Shown in pieces: positions 15,086 through 26,407 of a stretch of 64,000 nucleotides of DNA. The notes below the pieces were generated by a model. The model saw nothing but the letters and a program-made list of their open reading frames with translations. It was not told the DNA's origin and did not search any database. The translations under genes were made by a program, and so were the position numbers. Position 1 is the stretch's first letter. Every line of letters starts with the position of its first letter. The DNA comes from Chlorokybus atmophyticus (lineage: Eukaryota; Streptophyta; Chlorokybophyceae; Chlorokybales; Chlorokybaceae), in NCBI GenBank assembly GCA_009103225.1, contig RHPI01001965.1:432037-496036 (forward strand). The letters are read 5' to 3'.

Positions 15086-16541
15086 ATGCAGGGCAGTGCA
15101 GGACTGCAGCAACCACCATGGCACAAGCAACTTGCCATTGAAACAGCATACAAGCGCGGCTGGTGGACATACACTACCAATGGCAACTGCCAGTGCTGGT
15201 GCACATACGTGGAAATGGCAGTGGGTTCGGCCTTCACACGCTTCCAAGGCCACTGCAGAGCAGCCCGTCATGCTCAAGCTAGTTTACTCGAGCGCGCCAT
15301 GCAGCAGGTGCCAGTAGACTACTGGGGCGTGTCACCGTTGGAATCAATATCGCTATTGCGAGGCGAAACTACTGCGCAATGGCACAGACGCGCCGCTCAG
15401 AAGGAGTGGTTGTAGACGAGACGTTTACACACCGTCACACTCAGGGGATACAATGTGGAGCACTCCCCGTACAGACGTGCTCGCATACAAAGAAGAGCAC
15501 AAGCCCGCATCTATGCTCAACGATAGCAGCACGCACGCAATGCATGGCAGCATGGAAGACCCTTTGGTTACCAAGATTTCCTCCGCCGCACACAAAGATT
15601 GGTGGAACGCATGCAGCACGCACACTTTGCCATGCACGACCTGCTGAATTTCAAGCTTGGCAACTTATGCAAGATGTTGCGTGTGCTGGAATGCACAGCG
15701 CCAGAAGACATCCAAGTACAACCAGCACACGCTCAAGCATTGACGGCGACCATGAGAAGATTGCTGAGCAACTACCCAACAGCTCTACACCACAGTTGCG
15801 CAACGCCCGCATGGTGGTGGCCTGCCCATATGACAATGCCGCAGTGGACGCCCTACAGCTGCAACAGCTGCCCGCCGACCCAGCATTCAGGGCGGCCCTA
15901 CCACCACATGCCAGGACGCGAGTGGGGGTGCCGCTGCTGGTCTGGCGCTGTAGTAAGACGGTGGGTCGCACATTGTGCAACCGCACGCATGAAGTCATCA
16001 ACTCATCAGCGCAGCAGCAACTGACGGTCTTGTCATTGCCGTGCCATTGCTCCTCATCGCCGGCTTCAACAGTGCACCCACAGCTGGGCGATGTAGTCAC
16101 GTGTGACTACGACAGCGTGACAACTTCGCAGGTGTTGCGCACGATACTCAGCCGCGGGGCAAAGTTTCGTAGCCCTGTGTCGACAGACATACGTGTCTGC
16201 GTACCTGAGATCACTGCAGCCGTACAGAGGTTCGCGCACCGGTTAGAATGCGGACAACCGATGGCGCTGCATTATACTACTTTGCACACGGTGACCGATT
16301 TACATTCCATTTGTCTCAAACAATAGTCCTACGTAGAGTCCAACTTTGGCAAGAACACTTAAGCCGTACGATGCAACGCATCCATCATCATAACTATGGT
16401 TTACATGATGAACGACTGTGTGCATTGAACATTCGGATGTACCGATGGTGGTCAATCATAATGCGCATTGCCGTCGATATCACACCGGTAGAAATGGCCC
16501 CCCAACAGTTCGGCCTTGCCCTCAACTCAATGGAGATCTAG
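15086..16541 (+). pseudogene. Decayed retroelement fragment
   Basis: Coding similarity is spread over three frames with frameshifts. The clearest stretch is near 15990-16235: a CxC motif, then LGDVVTCDYDSV and, shortly after, LRTILSRGAKFR. This recalls the conserved segment (GHVxTGDL..., LRxLLxKGPxFR) upstream of reverse transcriptase in some eukaryotic retroelements. I infer retroelement origin from that motif alone; the class is undetermined. The segment near 16260-16440 (ALHYTTLHT / YYFAHGDRFTF) has a diverged relative at 25630-25800, which supports a dispersed element. No polymerase motif is visible. Confidence 0.4.
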
Positions 16542-17100
16542 CTATAACTTGATTAGGGATCCGCATGTAAGCAACGTATCGAATTTTGCATTCTTACCTG
16601 CTGCAGCCACAACTTAGTTTGGTATCTGGCTGCCAAGGTCAAGTAGTTGGTGTGCATTAAGTTCGGTATCCGTCTTTTCTTAAACCTAATAATGCCCACA
16701 TCCAATACTATTTTTTTGTTAGATCATGTATCAAGGGGACCAAATTCAATGCGTGATCTAAACGAAAATGTTATCCCCGCAGTTCGCGGCAAAAACCCAA
16801 AAAGTCGCAACGTAGCGGGTTTTACGACTACATCGCCGGGTTTTGAACCTGCGGATGACGCATGTCGGACAAACAAGTAGCGACCTACGACCTAACCACT
16901 GACCGACTAGACTACGACGACACAAGACACCCAGCATTGCGTTTGCTACTAATATCATCTATTAAGTAGCTGCCTTGATTGCCTCACGTGCCGCAAGAAG
17001 TGTTAGATGAATTCCATGCATGTGTCACGCAACGCATGCACCAACAGCTGCATACATTATTTATGTGTATATATATGTGTAAATACATATATACACGGCT
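16542..17100. other. Intergenic with AT-rich tail and tRNA-like segment
   Basis: There is no protein-coding feature. It contains the tRNA-like segment described separately and an AT-rich stretch (atatatatgtgtaaatacatatatac) directly abutting the gypsy LTR, its probable insertion target. Confidence 0.5.
16839..16914 (-). repeat. tRNA-like A and B boxes: possible SINE or tRNA pseudogene
   Basis: On the minus strand TAGTCTAGTCGG (16914-16903) matches a tRNA A box, and its context (TAGTCTAGTC...TGGTTAGG) resembles Asp/Glu tRNAs. GGTTCAAAACC (16849-16839) matches a B box at tRNA spacing. The T and acceptor stems pair poorly, so a working tRNA is unlikely. A pol III-derived SINE head or a tRNA pseudogene fits better. 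Confidence 0.4.
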
Positions 17101-17627
17101 TGTAACGGGAGCAATAATAATAGGGGTATTATTGCTACCTAAATAACACATTTTGTATGAATAAGTATTTAAATATGCTTATTTATACCTCTTTTCTACG
17201 GTTCCTCGCTTATTAAAGGCTATGATGCTTTATCATAGCTTAAATAAGTCCCAATGGGTGTAGAACCGCTTATTCAAGCCTATTTAGTGTCACATTTGAT
17301 ATAATGTGATCACTATCTCGTTAGGTACCTTACGATAGGTATCTTTGGATAGGTACCTTATTGATAGGTACCTTATCTGAGCTGTGATTGGCTCACGCTA
17401 GATTTCCTAACTACCCTATCTGTAGGGTCGATGTCTAGTTGTGAGTTAATTATCGAGAGGTATATAGTTGATATACTCTTGATATAAAAGGTCACATCAA
17501 TCTAATGTGGGGACTTTTGAGTTCTCTGCTCAGTGGCGGCCACGCCGTAAGAAGGCTTGTCATAGGCGGTGTGGGTGTTGGGGTAGAGGATTGAAGGGGC
17601 ATCACCGGCGACGGTGGTGCTATTACA
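17101..17627 (+). repeat. 5' LTR of the gypsy element
   Basis: It starts TGTAACGGGAGC and ends GCTATTACA, matching the 3' copy in length. Inside are short palindromic GGTACCTTA / TAGGTACC runs near 17320-17365 and a TATA-like gatataaaagg near 17480, a likely promoter. Confidence 0.95.
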
Positions 17628-17628
17628 T

Positions 17629-17645
17629 TGGTATCCAGGAGCTGG
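17629..17645 (+). other. Primer-binding site, initiator tRNA-Met type
   Basis: TGGTATCCAGGAGCTGG begins two bases after the LTR. It resembles the common plant-type PBS TGGTATCAGAGC, with an extra base, and is complementary to the 3' end of initiator tRNA-Met. Confidence 0.7.
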
Positions 17646-18636
17646 AGGGTGACGTGGGTACTTATAGGGGGCGGCGACCTGCTTTCGGCCAATAAAAAGG
17701 CGTCGGCGGCGGCCTCCCATTCGTCCACGCAGCTCAAGCTTCAAGTTCGCTTCCCTGCGCTACCTCAACGTTGAAGCCACCTATCAAAGAGGCGGCCTCT
17801 CCACGTGTGAGGTACCATCACACACGTCGGTGACTTGCCTGCTTGCCTGCTTGTCAGCTGCTTGCCAGGTGCTTGCCAGGTGCACGTGTGTACTTTTACA
17901 CACAGTGACTTGCCAGTGCACTATCATTGCTTGCAGTGAATGCCTGTCATTGCATGCGGTGATTGCGGCTTGCTGTGTGCCATCACTGTTTGTCATACTT
18001 AGTGCACTATCATTGCTTGCAGTGATTGCCTGTCATTGCATGCGGTGATTGCTTGTCATTGTGCTTGCCAGTGCATGTCACCATTAGTCACCGTACGGCT
18101 TGCCTGTTGCATGCCTGTGGCTTGCCTGTTGCATGCCTGTGACGTACCTGTGACCTGCCAGTGGCTTTGCCGGGTCGCTTGACCCGGGTCCGTAAGTTCC
18201 AAACCAAACTGTTCCCAAACCCTCCCCCTCTGGCTTCGGCCTGGAGATCGGGACTTGGTTAGAACAGTTGTGGGAAGGTTCTAGGACATTCTGTTCCCAA
18301 ACCCTGTTAGTCTGAAACCCTCCCCCTCTGGCTTCGGCCTGGAGATTGGGACTTGGTTGAGGACAACACAGGGTTAGGACATTCTGGTCCCACTCAGACT
18401 TGTTCTGTTTGGTGACACTCCAGATCCAACCTTTCCTTATTTGCGACTGGTGTGGACTCTGTTTGGGACTTTTACAACTTGAGGTCATTTTGATCCTCTC
18501 GTTGAACCTGGTCCATTGGTGAGGTTCTCACCATCCCATTCTGCCTGTTTTGCAGACAGACGGAAGAAAACTCGGTGCCCACCTCAAAAGGGGAGAGCTC
18601 GGAAAAAGAGCAACCTTCCCGTGAGGAGGAATTTTC
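17646..18636 (+). repeat. Gypsy 5' leader with internal duplications
   Basis: The untranslated leader contains CTTGCCTG/GCTTGCCAGG short tandems (about 17835-17885). A roughly 50-bp block starting agtgcactatcattgcttgc appears at about 17915 and 18000. A second block (ccctccccctctggcttcgg) appears at about 18220 and 18320. Such leader repeats could hold packaging signals, but this is inference. Confidence 0.7.
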
Positions 18637-19731
18637 ATGGAAGATATTCCGAATCCGGATGATGCACCTGATGAGTCTCAAGCTGCCAAAGCTGCGGAAG
18701 CTTCAGTGGATGATAGATCACCTTCTATATTTCCTGAGTTTTCTATTCACATGACACAGCAGGACTTGATGGAGCATTTCCTTGGCACCTATGATCAGGA
18801 CCCTCGTGAGGCAATTGTCTCACTCGTGAACTTTCTCTTCCTTTTGGCAGGAAAAGTTTCAAAGCTCACCACCTTTATGGGGCGAGATTGGGAGGGGCAG
18901 ATGGGTGAAGGCAAACGTGTTTTGAACATGGTCGAGCGTCTTCAACGTGCTGATAATGGTCCACCTGTTCAAGCTCTTGCTCGTCCTGCCGAGTTTATTC
19001 CCAACAAGCAAGCGGCCATCTTCGACTGGCTTGTGAAGCTGCGACACCATGTCAACTCCCTTCACATTTCTGAGGAGGGGAAATTGCGTGTAGCTGAGTT
19101 GCTGATCCCAAACGATGCTCTGGCAGAGTGGTACCGCCGTAAGCAACGGGATACAAACCTCGGGCGGGAAGTAAATCAGTTGTGCTCTTGTATGGAGCAG
19201 CGCTATGGTGGCGCAGATCCTGCCCAGGTTGCTTGCAACCAGCTGCACAACCTGCGTCAGAAAGGGCGTCCGGTTCAGCAGTATATCCAAGATTTTCAAT
19301 CGTTTGTCAGCAAGATCAATGCTGGCAAACTACCTATCAGTGATGCTGATCAGCTGGATATGTTCAGGCGTGGCTTGGACACAGATCTCGTGCAGCATGT
19401 GGCCGTCAACCCCGCGAGTTTGCAAGAGTGGGCCTCGACGGATTTACCAATGCTGATGCAGATGGTTGCTGCTGTGGACAGTGTAAAACGCTCTCACGCC
19501 AACATGCAAACCACGGCAAAAGAGGCAGCCCCGGTTTCAGCTGCAAAGCGCCCGGCCACTGGCAACAAACCTTTTGTGAAAAAGGCGAAACCATCTCATC
19601 CTGCTGGCCCCTACAATGCGGCCAAATCCATCATCACTTGCAGTTTCTGCAAGAAGACAGGTCATGGGGAGGCTAAGTGCTATGCAAAACAGAATGCACA
19701 GAAGGCCAAGCAGCAGAGAGACAAGAAATAG
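18637..19731 (+). CDS. gag: Gag of the gypsy element
   Basis: The single intact frame is 364 aa from ATG (MEDIPNPDDAPDESQ). The middle has the usual retrotransposon gag pattern (YIQDFQSFVSKINAGKLPIS, DQLDMFRRGLDTDL). The basic C-terminal part carries one CCHC zinc knuckle, CSFCKKTGHGEAKC, near residues 334-347. It would form the particle shell and bind the element RNA. It lies alone between the leader and a gap of about 150 bp before the protease frame; pol is in a different frame from gag. Confidence 0.9.
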   Translation: MEDIPNPDDAPDESQAAKAAEASVDDRSPSIFPEFSIHMTQQDLMEHFLGTYDQDPREAIVSLVNFLFLLAGKVSKLTTFMGRDWEGQMGEGKRVLNMVERLQRADNGPPVQALARPAEFIPNKQAAIFDWLVKLRHHVNSLHISEEGKLRVAELLIPNDALAEWYRRKQRDTNLGREVNQLCSCMEQRYGGADPAQVACNQLHNLRQKGRPVQQYIQDFQSFVSKINAGKLPISDADQLDMFRRGLDTDLVQHVAVNPASLQEWASTDLPMLMQMVAAVDSVKRSHANMQTTAKEAAPVSAAKRPATGNKPFVKKAKPSHPAGPYNAAKSIITCSFCKKTGHGEAKCYAKQNAQKAKQQRDKK

Positions 19732-19885
19732 GAATTGTCCGTGGTTGGTAGCTTAGTCGAGCAGAACGACTTTAAAAACTCTGTACTTCTTGATAAAGTT
19801 TCCTCTCTTTGTGATGTATCAGATGTATTGACTGATATGAGCACACCACCTGTGTTGACAAATGCAAACGGTTGTGTTTTAATCA

Positions 19886-22800
19886 ATGTCATTCTCTAAA
19901 TTAGTAACTGCTGTTAAGCGCTTACACGAGTTGCAATTAGAACATGCTGTCACTGCATGTGTAGTTATCCCTCGATATCATGGCCCATGGTCGCGATTGT
20001 TGAAAGGGGGAGAAGTCATCATGCAACTCTCACGCAAAGATACAGGAGCTTCACCGTTGCAAGTGATTTTTATCAAGTCTGCTACCAATCACGGCACTCC
20101 GACATTAGCTACATCTGATGGTTATTCAGTGCCACTCAAATGGAGATTTGAGAGTCAACTTATGGGTACACCATGTACAGCATTGATTGATACTGGTGCA
20201 AACCATAACTTTGTTGAACATGCTTGGGTGAAACGTAATAACATTCCTTTCACACCAGTCACGTCATATGTACGTGCTGCTGGTTCCACTCTCAATGCAA
20301 TGGGAGAGGTAAAAGGGCGTTTTGTTATTAATTGTAAAGGTACATTAAATCACCACAAATCGACCATAAAGGCACCAAGTCTTTTGTGGTCGAGTGGGCT
20401 CTGAAATTGGTATCGGAGCTTGAGACCCGGGTTCGATTCCTGCCTTGCACACGAATTCCGCGATCGTTGTTTCTCGATCCAATAACATCGTAAATGGTCA
20501 CTTTATGAGTGCCATCATCGATGGGTCGCGACTTGCCTAATGGCAGTCGCGCCGAACTGACCAGTTCAGTCGGCGCGGCAGGGTGCGACCTGCCTATCGC
20601 GGCGACGCGACCTGTGGGGCCGGCAGCGGCGCGCTATGCGCGCGCTGACCGGTATGGGCCTTAATTGGCCGGTCCTTGGGTGGTGGGGCCGGTGACCGAC
20701 CCTAAATCAGACCCCTGGGAAGATTCCCCAGCTGATGAGCGCCAGCTGCCGAGGACGTCAGCGTTCTTAAGTGGGGGGGAATGTAACGGGAAGGTACATT
20801 AAATCACCACAAATCGACCATAAAAGCACCAAGTCTTTTGTGGTCGAGTGGGCTGTGACATTAATGGCCATAAAACCCGACCAGCCTTCATCGTGGTGGA
20901 TATTGGTATCCCCGGGGTGGATGTTGTTTTAGGGAAACAATGGCACATTGAAGCAGCTTTACAATTAGACTCTCGAGCCAATACGTGCACCCTTCGTAAA
21001 AGGAAACGTAGGATGACTTTAACAGTGTCTGTACTCGCACGTATACCTCGCGATAATGTTCCGCTCCTCTCTGCTATGCAATTGAAACGTTGCATGCGTA
21101 AACGTGAGGAAGTATACTTACTGCACTTATGACAAGTGGAAACACTTGCTGAACAGGCTATTAGTGACCCTGTGGTGCAGTCACTTACGGAACAATACGC
21201 AGATGTATTTCAGGATGAACTCCCAGAGTTGCCTCCCGATCGAAACATACATCATACCATTCCGTTAGAGGAGGGGGCAAAGCCACCTTGGCGGCCTATA
21301 TACAGGCGAAGTCCCTTAGAACACGCGGAGATGGAAAAACAGCTCAAAGAGTTATTAGACAAAGGTTTAATAACAAAGAGCATATCTCCTTTTGGTGCAC
21401 CAATTTTGTTTGTGCCCAAAAAGAATGGCAAGCTACGCATGTGTATTGATTACCATGCGTTGAACAAGGTCACTGTGAAAAACAGATACCCTTTGCCTCG
21501 GATTGATAATTTGTTTGATAAGCTGTCAGGTGCAACAGTGTTCAGCACGCTGGATTTGACCAGTGGTTATCATCAAATCAAAATCCACCCGTCGGATATA
21601 CAAAAAACTGCATTTCGCACCCCACTAGGACACTTTGAGTATAAAGTGTTACCATTTGGGTTAACAAATGCACCGGCTACATTTCAGACAGCAATGAACG
21701 CGGTATTTGCTGATGAATTGTACAACTTTGTACTGGTATATCTAGACGACATTATTGTGTTCAGCAAAACCCGGGAGGACCACCACAGGCATGTGGAATT
21801 GGTTCTAGCTAAGTTACGCGAACACAAATTCTATGCCAACCTGTCCAAATGCAACTTTGCAAAGGATGAACTACCCTTTTTAGGGCATGTGATTGGCAAA
21901 GAAGGATTGAAACCAGATCCTCAAAAGGTGTGTGCGGTAAAGGATTGGCCACCACCCAAGGATGTACATCAGTTACGTGCTTTCTTGGGGCTAGCCAATT
22001 ATTTCCGCAAGTTCATGCGAGCATATTCTGGCATGGCAAATCCTTTAACATCTTTACTAAAAAAAGATGTTAAATTTATATGGACGGAGGCACACGAGGT
22101 TGCTTTTACACGCATTAAAGATGCATTAACACAAGCCCCTGTGTTAGCCTTCCCTGACCACACCAAGCCTTTTGTGGTGATCAGTGCCCCACCATTGGGT
22201 GTGGGGCAGTCCTTCTACAGGATGACAGACCATGTGCATATGAAAGCAGAAAGTTCATTCCTGCTGAACGTAATTACACAACCACTGAGCAGGAATTGCT
22301 CGGGGTGGTGCACGCGCTGCGCACATGGCGTTGCTACTTGGAAGGGGTGGAGTTTTCAGTGATTACTGATCACAACCCGCTCACATTCTTTCGTACGCAA
22401 CAAAATCTGTCGAGGCGGCAAGCTATGTGGAATGAATTCATTTCTCGTTTCACTTTCACTTGGCAATACTGTCCGGGTCGCACCAATGTGGCGGATCCAC
22501 TAAGTCGCAGCCCTGCTCTTTTGGCACCTACGCGCTCTCGAAGTACGCGTAATGTACAATAGCCTGAAGATCCTTTCTTAAAGGAAGTGTCCACAGGTTA
22601 TAACTCAGATGATTGGTTTAGCAGTCAAACCAACTTGCAACAGCTTACTGCTACTAGCAATCTGTGGTATAAAGGGGAGCAGTTGGCAATTCCCAACTCG
22701 GGCGACTTGCGTAAGCAATGCTTACATTCAGTGCATGACCCGCCGTATGCTGGGCATTTGGGGAAACACAAAACACTCAAATCTGCGCAACAGTTATACT

Positions 22801-23990
22801 GGTGGCCGTCAATGTCAGCTGACGTGGATCAATATGTTCGCACATGTGACGTGTGTCAACGTAATAAGCCACTACGACAAAAACAAGCGGGATTGCTTAA
22901 ACCATTGGCAATTCCAGAACAAAAGTGGGATAGTGTCAGTATGGATTTAATTACTGACCTACCTGAAACAGCAGCTAAATACACTGCTATTGTGGTTTTT
23001 GTCGACCGTTTGACCAAAATGGTGCATTTTGCCTCGTGTTGCACAACTGTAAGTGCACGGGACTTGGCACATTTATTTGTGTCCACGGTCTTTCGCGTTC
23101 ACGGTGTACCGCGTGAACTTGTCACAGATCGTGATCCTCGGTTTGTCTCCAAGTTTTGGCGAGAAGTTTGTGAATTGTTGGGGGTAAAACAAAGCATGTC
23201 GACTGCTTTCCACCCGCAAACGGACGGTCAAACTGAGCGAGCAAATTAAATACTGGAAGAAATGCTTCGCCACTATGTGGCTCCTAATCATGCTGATTGG
23301 GACAGGTACTTGCCAATGGCAGAGTTCGCTGTGAACAACGCGTGGCAGGAAAGTGTAAAGGAAACCCCATTTTTCTTAAATTATGGGATTCGCCTGAACA
23401 CACTAGCGTCATTGCGTGTACCTCGCAATGCCCTGACTGTACCAGCGGCAAAGGAATTTGCCACTGATATGCAAGAAAATTTGGCTCGAGCCAAGCTGTG
23501 TCTGTCAGAAGCACAGGACAGGCAAAAAGCTTATGCTGATACACATCGAAAAATGGCCACTTTCGATGTTGGCGATAACGTTTTGCTTAACGCAAAGAAC
23601 ATAACCATCAAAGGTACGGGTGCTCGCAAGTTGCTGCCCCGATGGTTAGGTCCATTCTCCATCACTGTTAGAGTTGGTACGCACGCTTATCGACTGCAAT
23701 TGCCCCCAAGTGTGCGTATACACAACGTGTTCCATGTAAACTTGTTGAAACCTTACCGCTCAGACGGTAGAACACAGCCTCCACCACTGCCAGTTGAGGT
23801 GGACAGCGAGCTCGAATACGAGGTGGAAGCTATATTGAACCATAAGCTAAATAGTCGAGGACGCGCAACTCGCTATTTGGTGAAATGGAAAGGGTATGGC
23901 CCGGAACATAACAGTTGGGAGCCCGACAGGCATCTTACGCACTGCCGCGAGTTGCTTCGAGCTTATTGGGATTCATGTTCTGTCCCATAA
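19886..23990 (+). pseudogene. pol: Pol: protease-RT-RNase H-integrase-chromodomain, disrupted
   Basis: The protease has the active site LIDTGANHNF (about 20188) and, beyond the inserted TRIM, DVVLGKQW (about 20922). RT (about 21250-21850) has the fingers, FSTLDLTSGYHQ, the PFGLTNAP motif and the active site VYLDDIIVF. RNase H (about 22160-22560) retains TDHNPLTFF, but its first catalytic segment reads ISAPPLG where ISDAS is expected, beside a frameshift near 22190-22215. Integrase has the HHCC module (HSVHD...CDVCQ) and DDE core residues (SMDLITD, VTDRDPRF, and E just after 23249). A chromodomain (YLVKWKGYGPEHNSWEP) ends the frame. In-frame stops lie at 21130 (TGA), 22560 (TAG) and 23247 (TAA). 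No functional polyprotein is expected. Confidence 0.93.
20333..20860 (+). mobile_element. TRIM (miniature LTR retrotransposon) nested in the gypsy protease
   Basis: Terminal direct repeats lie at 20333-20406 (74 bp) and 20782-20860 (79 bp). They start TGTAA, and the right copy ends TGACA; the left copy lacks a 5-bp piece near its start. A perfect 5-bp target duplication TTAAT flanks the element (20328-20332 and 20861-20865). The primer-binding site TGGTATCGGAGC (20408-20419) follows the left repeat, and a G-rich polypurine tract (about 20771-20781) precedes the right one. The 375-bp interior has no ORF. Removing 533 bp brings the two halves of the protease frame into register, so the insertion post-dates the gypsy copy. 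Confidence 0.92.
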
Positions 23991-24123
23991 ACTGTGGGCT
24001 TGGTTTTATGACAGACTGGCAGTGCAGTTTCATTACCACCCTGTCATTTCCTGCTATCTCACTGGTTACAATTACTCGAGATCAAGCCTGATCAACTTGA
24101 GTTCAACGAGAACGTTGAAAACC

Positions 24124-24137
24124 TAAGTGGGGGGGAA
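24124..24137 (+). other. Polypurine tract of the gypsy element
   Basis: AAGTGGGGGGGAA directly precedes the 3' LTR and would prime plus-strand synthesis. The TRIM carries an almost identical tract before its own right repeat. Confidence 0.85.
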
Positions 24138-24664
24138 TGTAACGGGAGCAATAATAATAGGGGTATTATTGCTACCTAAATAACACATTTTGTATGAATA
24201 AGTATTTAAATATGCTTATTTATACCTCTTTTCTACGGTTCCTCGCTTATTGAAGGCTATGATGCTTTATCATAGCTTAAATAAGTCCCAATGGGTGTAG
24301 AACCGCTTATTCAAGCCTATTTAATGTCACATTTGATATAATGTGATCACTATCTCGTTAGGTACCTTACGATAGGTATCTTTGGATAGATACCTTATTG
24401 ATAGGTACCTTATCTGAGCTGTGATTGGCTCACGCTAGATTTCCTAACTACCCTATTTGTAGGGTCGATGTCTAGTTTTGAGTTAATTATCGAGAGGTAT
24501 ATAGTTGATATACTCTTGATATAAAAGGTCACATCAATCTGATGTGGGGACTTTTGAGTTCTCTGCTCAGTGGCGGCCACGCCGTTGAAAGGCTTGTCAT
24601 AGGCGGTGTGGGTGTTGGGGTAGAGGCTTGAAGGGGCATCACCGGCGACGGTGGTGCTGTTACA
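24138..24664 (+). repeat. 3' LTR of the gypsy element
   Basis: It is 527 bp, from TGTAACGGGAGC to GCTGTTACA. Differences from the 5' LTR are mostly transitions, with a small cluster near 24584-24588. Confidence 0.95.
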
Positions 24665-25489
24665 CAGCTACCGTTACCGGTATATTGTTGCAGCTGCATA
24701 CAGTATACACACATATATGTATATACATATATATATATATATATGCGCAAGCCATAGATAGGCCGCGGGGTTGATCTTTGCAATGATGAGGTCATGAAAT
24801 CATTAGGGTTTGTACCAGTGCAAAGTAATGATCGTAACACACACCTTGTAAAGTATACATTTGTGTACTGTAAATGGAATCGATCACAACGTACATGATG
24901 ATGTGTATACCTTTAGCATGCAGCGTGAACGGATTTTTTTTATTGTCGCCGCGTCCTCAATTGCGTTGGGAGTTATAGCCGCATTGTTAATGATTTGGTT
25001 ACAACTGTAATCACGATTTGCACATGCTTTTCTCACGACCTAACCTTTATTTACGTCAACGCCGGATCCTCAACGTTGTTGAGGATTCGGTGTTTACGAT
25101 TGTCACCGGCGGAGTGCCATTTGTGACAAGTTGTAACAATATTTCGGCTACAGTCATAACATATACACGGATCCGCTGTGAAGTTGACAAAATCCGCAAT
25201 TTATGTCCGGCATCATTTCAAAGTTGCGGATCTAGCCTGACTTGCCAAAACCCACTTCTACCGGTGTTATGGCATGATTGTACGCTCCCAGCACGCTGCA
25301 CACGTAACCTGAATTCAACATAAACGACACGAACGCATTCAGACTCGTGATCAGCTTATATCGATCCGCGACGTGCGTATGCAATCGTCAGCGCCATCGA
25401 GACTAGCCGCATTGTTCTTGTAAAAATGCAGCAACGCGGCGGGGCAGGAGGGCGAAACCTTCGGCCATTAGCGGCGGCGCAATTGAGAT
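24665..25489. other. Intergenic with AT microsatellite
   Basis: A (TA/ATG)n stretch spans about 24710-24745. No gene is supported; the frame at 25018-25323 has no recognisable domain. Confidence 0.5.
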
Positions 25490-25860
25490 GACGGCCGCAA
25501 CTACATTCACTGCTTAACACGTGTATCACTTGAGAGCGCTAGCGTTAACTATTAGCGTTAACCACTGGTGTTAGATGTTTGTTATGAGCAACTCGCCGGC
25601 CAATAGTTGGCGCCGACGAGTATTGCCCATTGTACTACTTTGCACGCGATGAACAATTTACATTCCTCCTGTTAAATAATTGTCCATACCTACAATTCAA
25701 GTTTGGCAAAAACATCGAAGCCATACAATGCGACGCATCCATCGTTATGAGTATGGTTGACGCGATGAACGTCTGTAAATGCATTCGACATTCTACCTCA
25801 CCCTCCCAAGCATATATTGGTAGGAAAGAGTTGTAGATGTGCAGCCTAGTGCACTGTATT
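25490..25860. repeat. Dispersed repeat related to 45439-45800 and 16260-16440
   Basis: The first part (cactgcttaacacgtgtatcactt ... aactcgccggccaatagttgg ... cgacgagtattgccca) matches the 182-bp repeats near 45.4-45.8 kb. The second part (tactactttgcac...tttacattcc) is a diverged relative of 16268-16440. One retroelement family probably supplied all three copies. Confidence 0.75.
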
Positions 25861-26344
25861 GCCAAAGTTGCAAATCACAATATTTGTCATATGTTGTCTG
25901 ACCGTGGTTGATCCCTTTGCAGATGAACTTTGCACAACGCTTGTAATATACTGCTAATGCTCAACGCACGGCACGCGCAACGGTTCGTCCTCTACAAGTA
26001 ATTGGCTGCAATCTACGTAATCGAGCGGCGGCAGCGCTGCTGAAAGTGGAGCGCATCAGCCGCGCAGCTGTATCTAATGACACCCGCCATTAACGCGGTC
26101 ACGTTTGGCAAGACTTTATCAACTCCTTGCAACATTCATAGATCAACATTGCTGTTGCCAATGTCACCCCAGCTGCCGTCACAAGCTACATTGCTGGGCA
26201 CTGGACCGACACACACACATTAACAAAGCTTGCATGACGTCGCAATATGTTTTCCCTGCCGGCCGACTAAATATTGGCAACGGCCGTGCACCTGAGGACG
26301 CTAATTTAGACTGTCGTGGCTCAGGCCACCTGTAATCTTGATAC
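25861..26344. other. Intergenic, nothing recognised
   Basis: No splice-consistent gene, RNA or repeat structure is visible. Short frames are not supported. Confidence 0.5.
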
Positions 26345-26407
26345 AGGGACCTAACAGTAACTTTCGTTACTGTAAGGCCCTTTTTGTTACAATTTAGTCT
26401 TTAACAG

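Larger units (their letters stand above)
17101..24664 (+). mobile_element. Ty3/gypsy chromovirus LTR retrotransposon (non-autonomous copy)
   Basis: Two 527-bp direct LTRs bound the element. Flanks show cggct before the 5' LTR and cagct after the 3' LTR, a probable 5-bp target duplication with one change. The primer-binding site follows the 5' LTR and the polypurine tract precedes the 3' LTR. Order is gag, protease, reverse transcriptase, RNase H, integrase, chromodomain, which defines a chromovirus. The LTRs differ at roughly 11-12 of 527 positions by eye (about 98% identity), so insertion is fairly recent. The pol region nevertheless carries three in-frame stops, one frameshift and a 528-bp inserted TRIM. 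Confidence 0.95.

Noticed and set aside
15379-16326. 315-aa frame as a real gene
   Set aside because: Recognisable motifs sit in different frames and the N-terminal part is composition-driven; treated as a decayed element.
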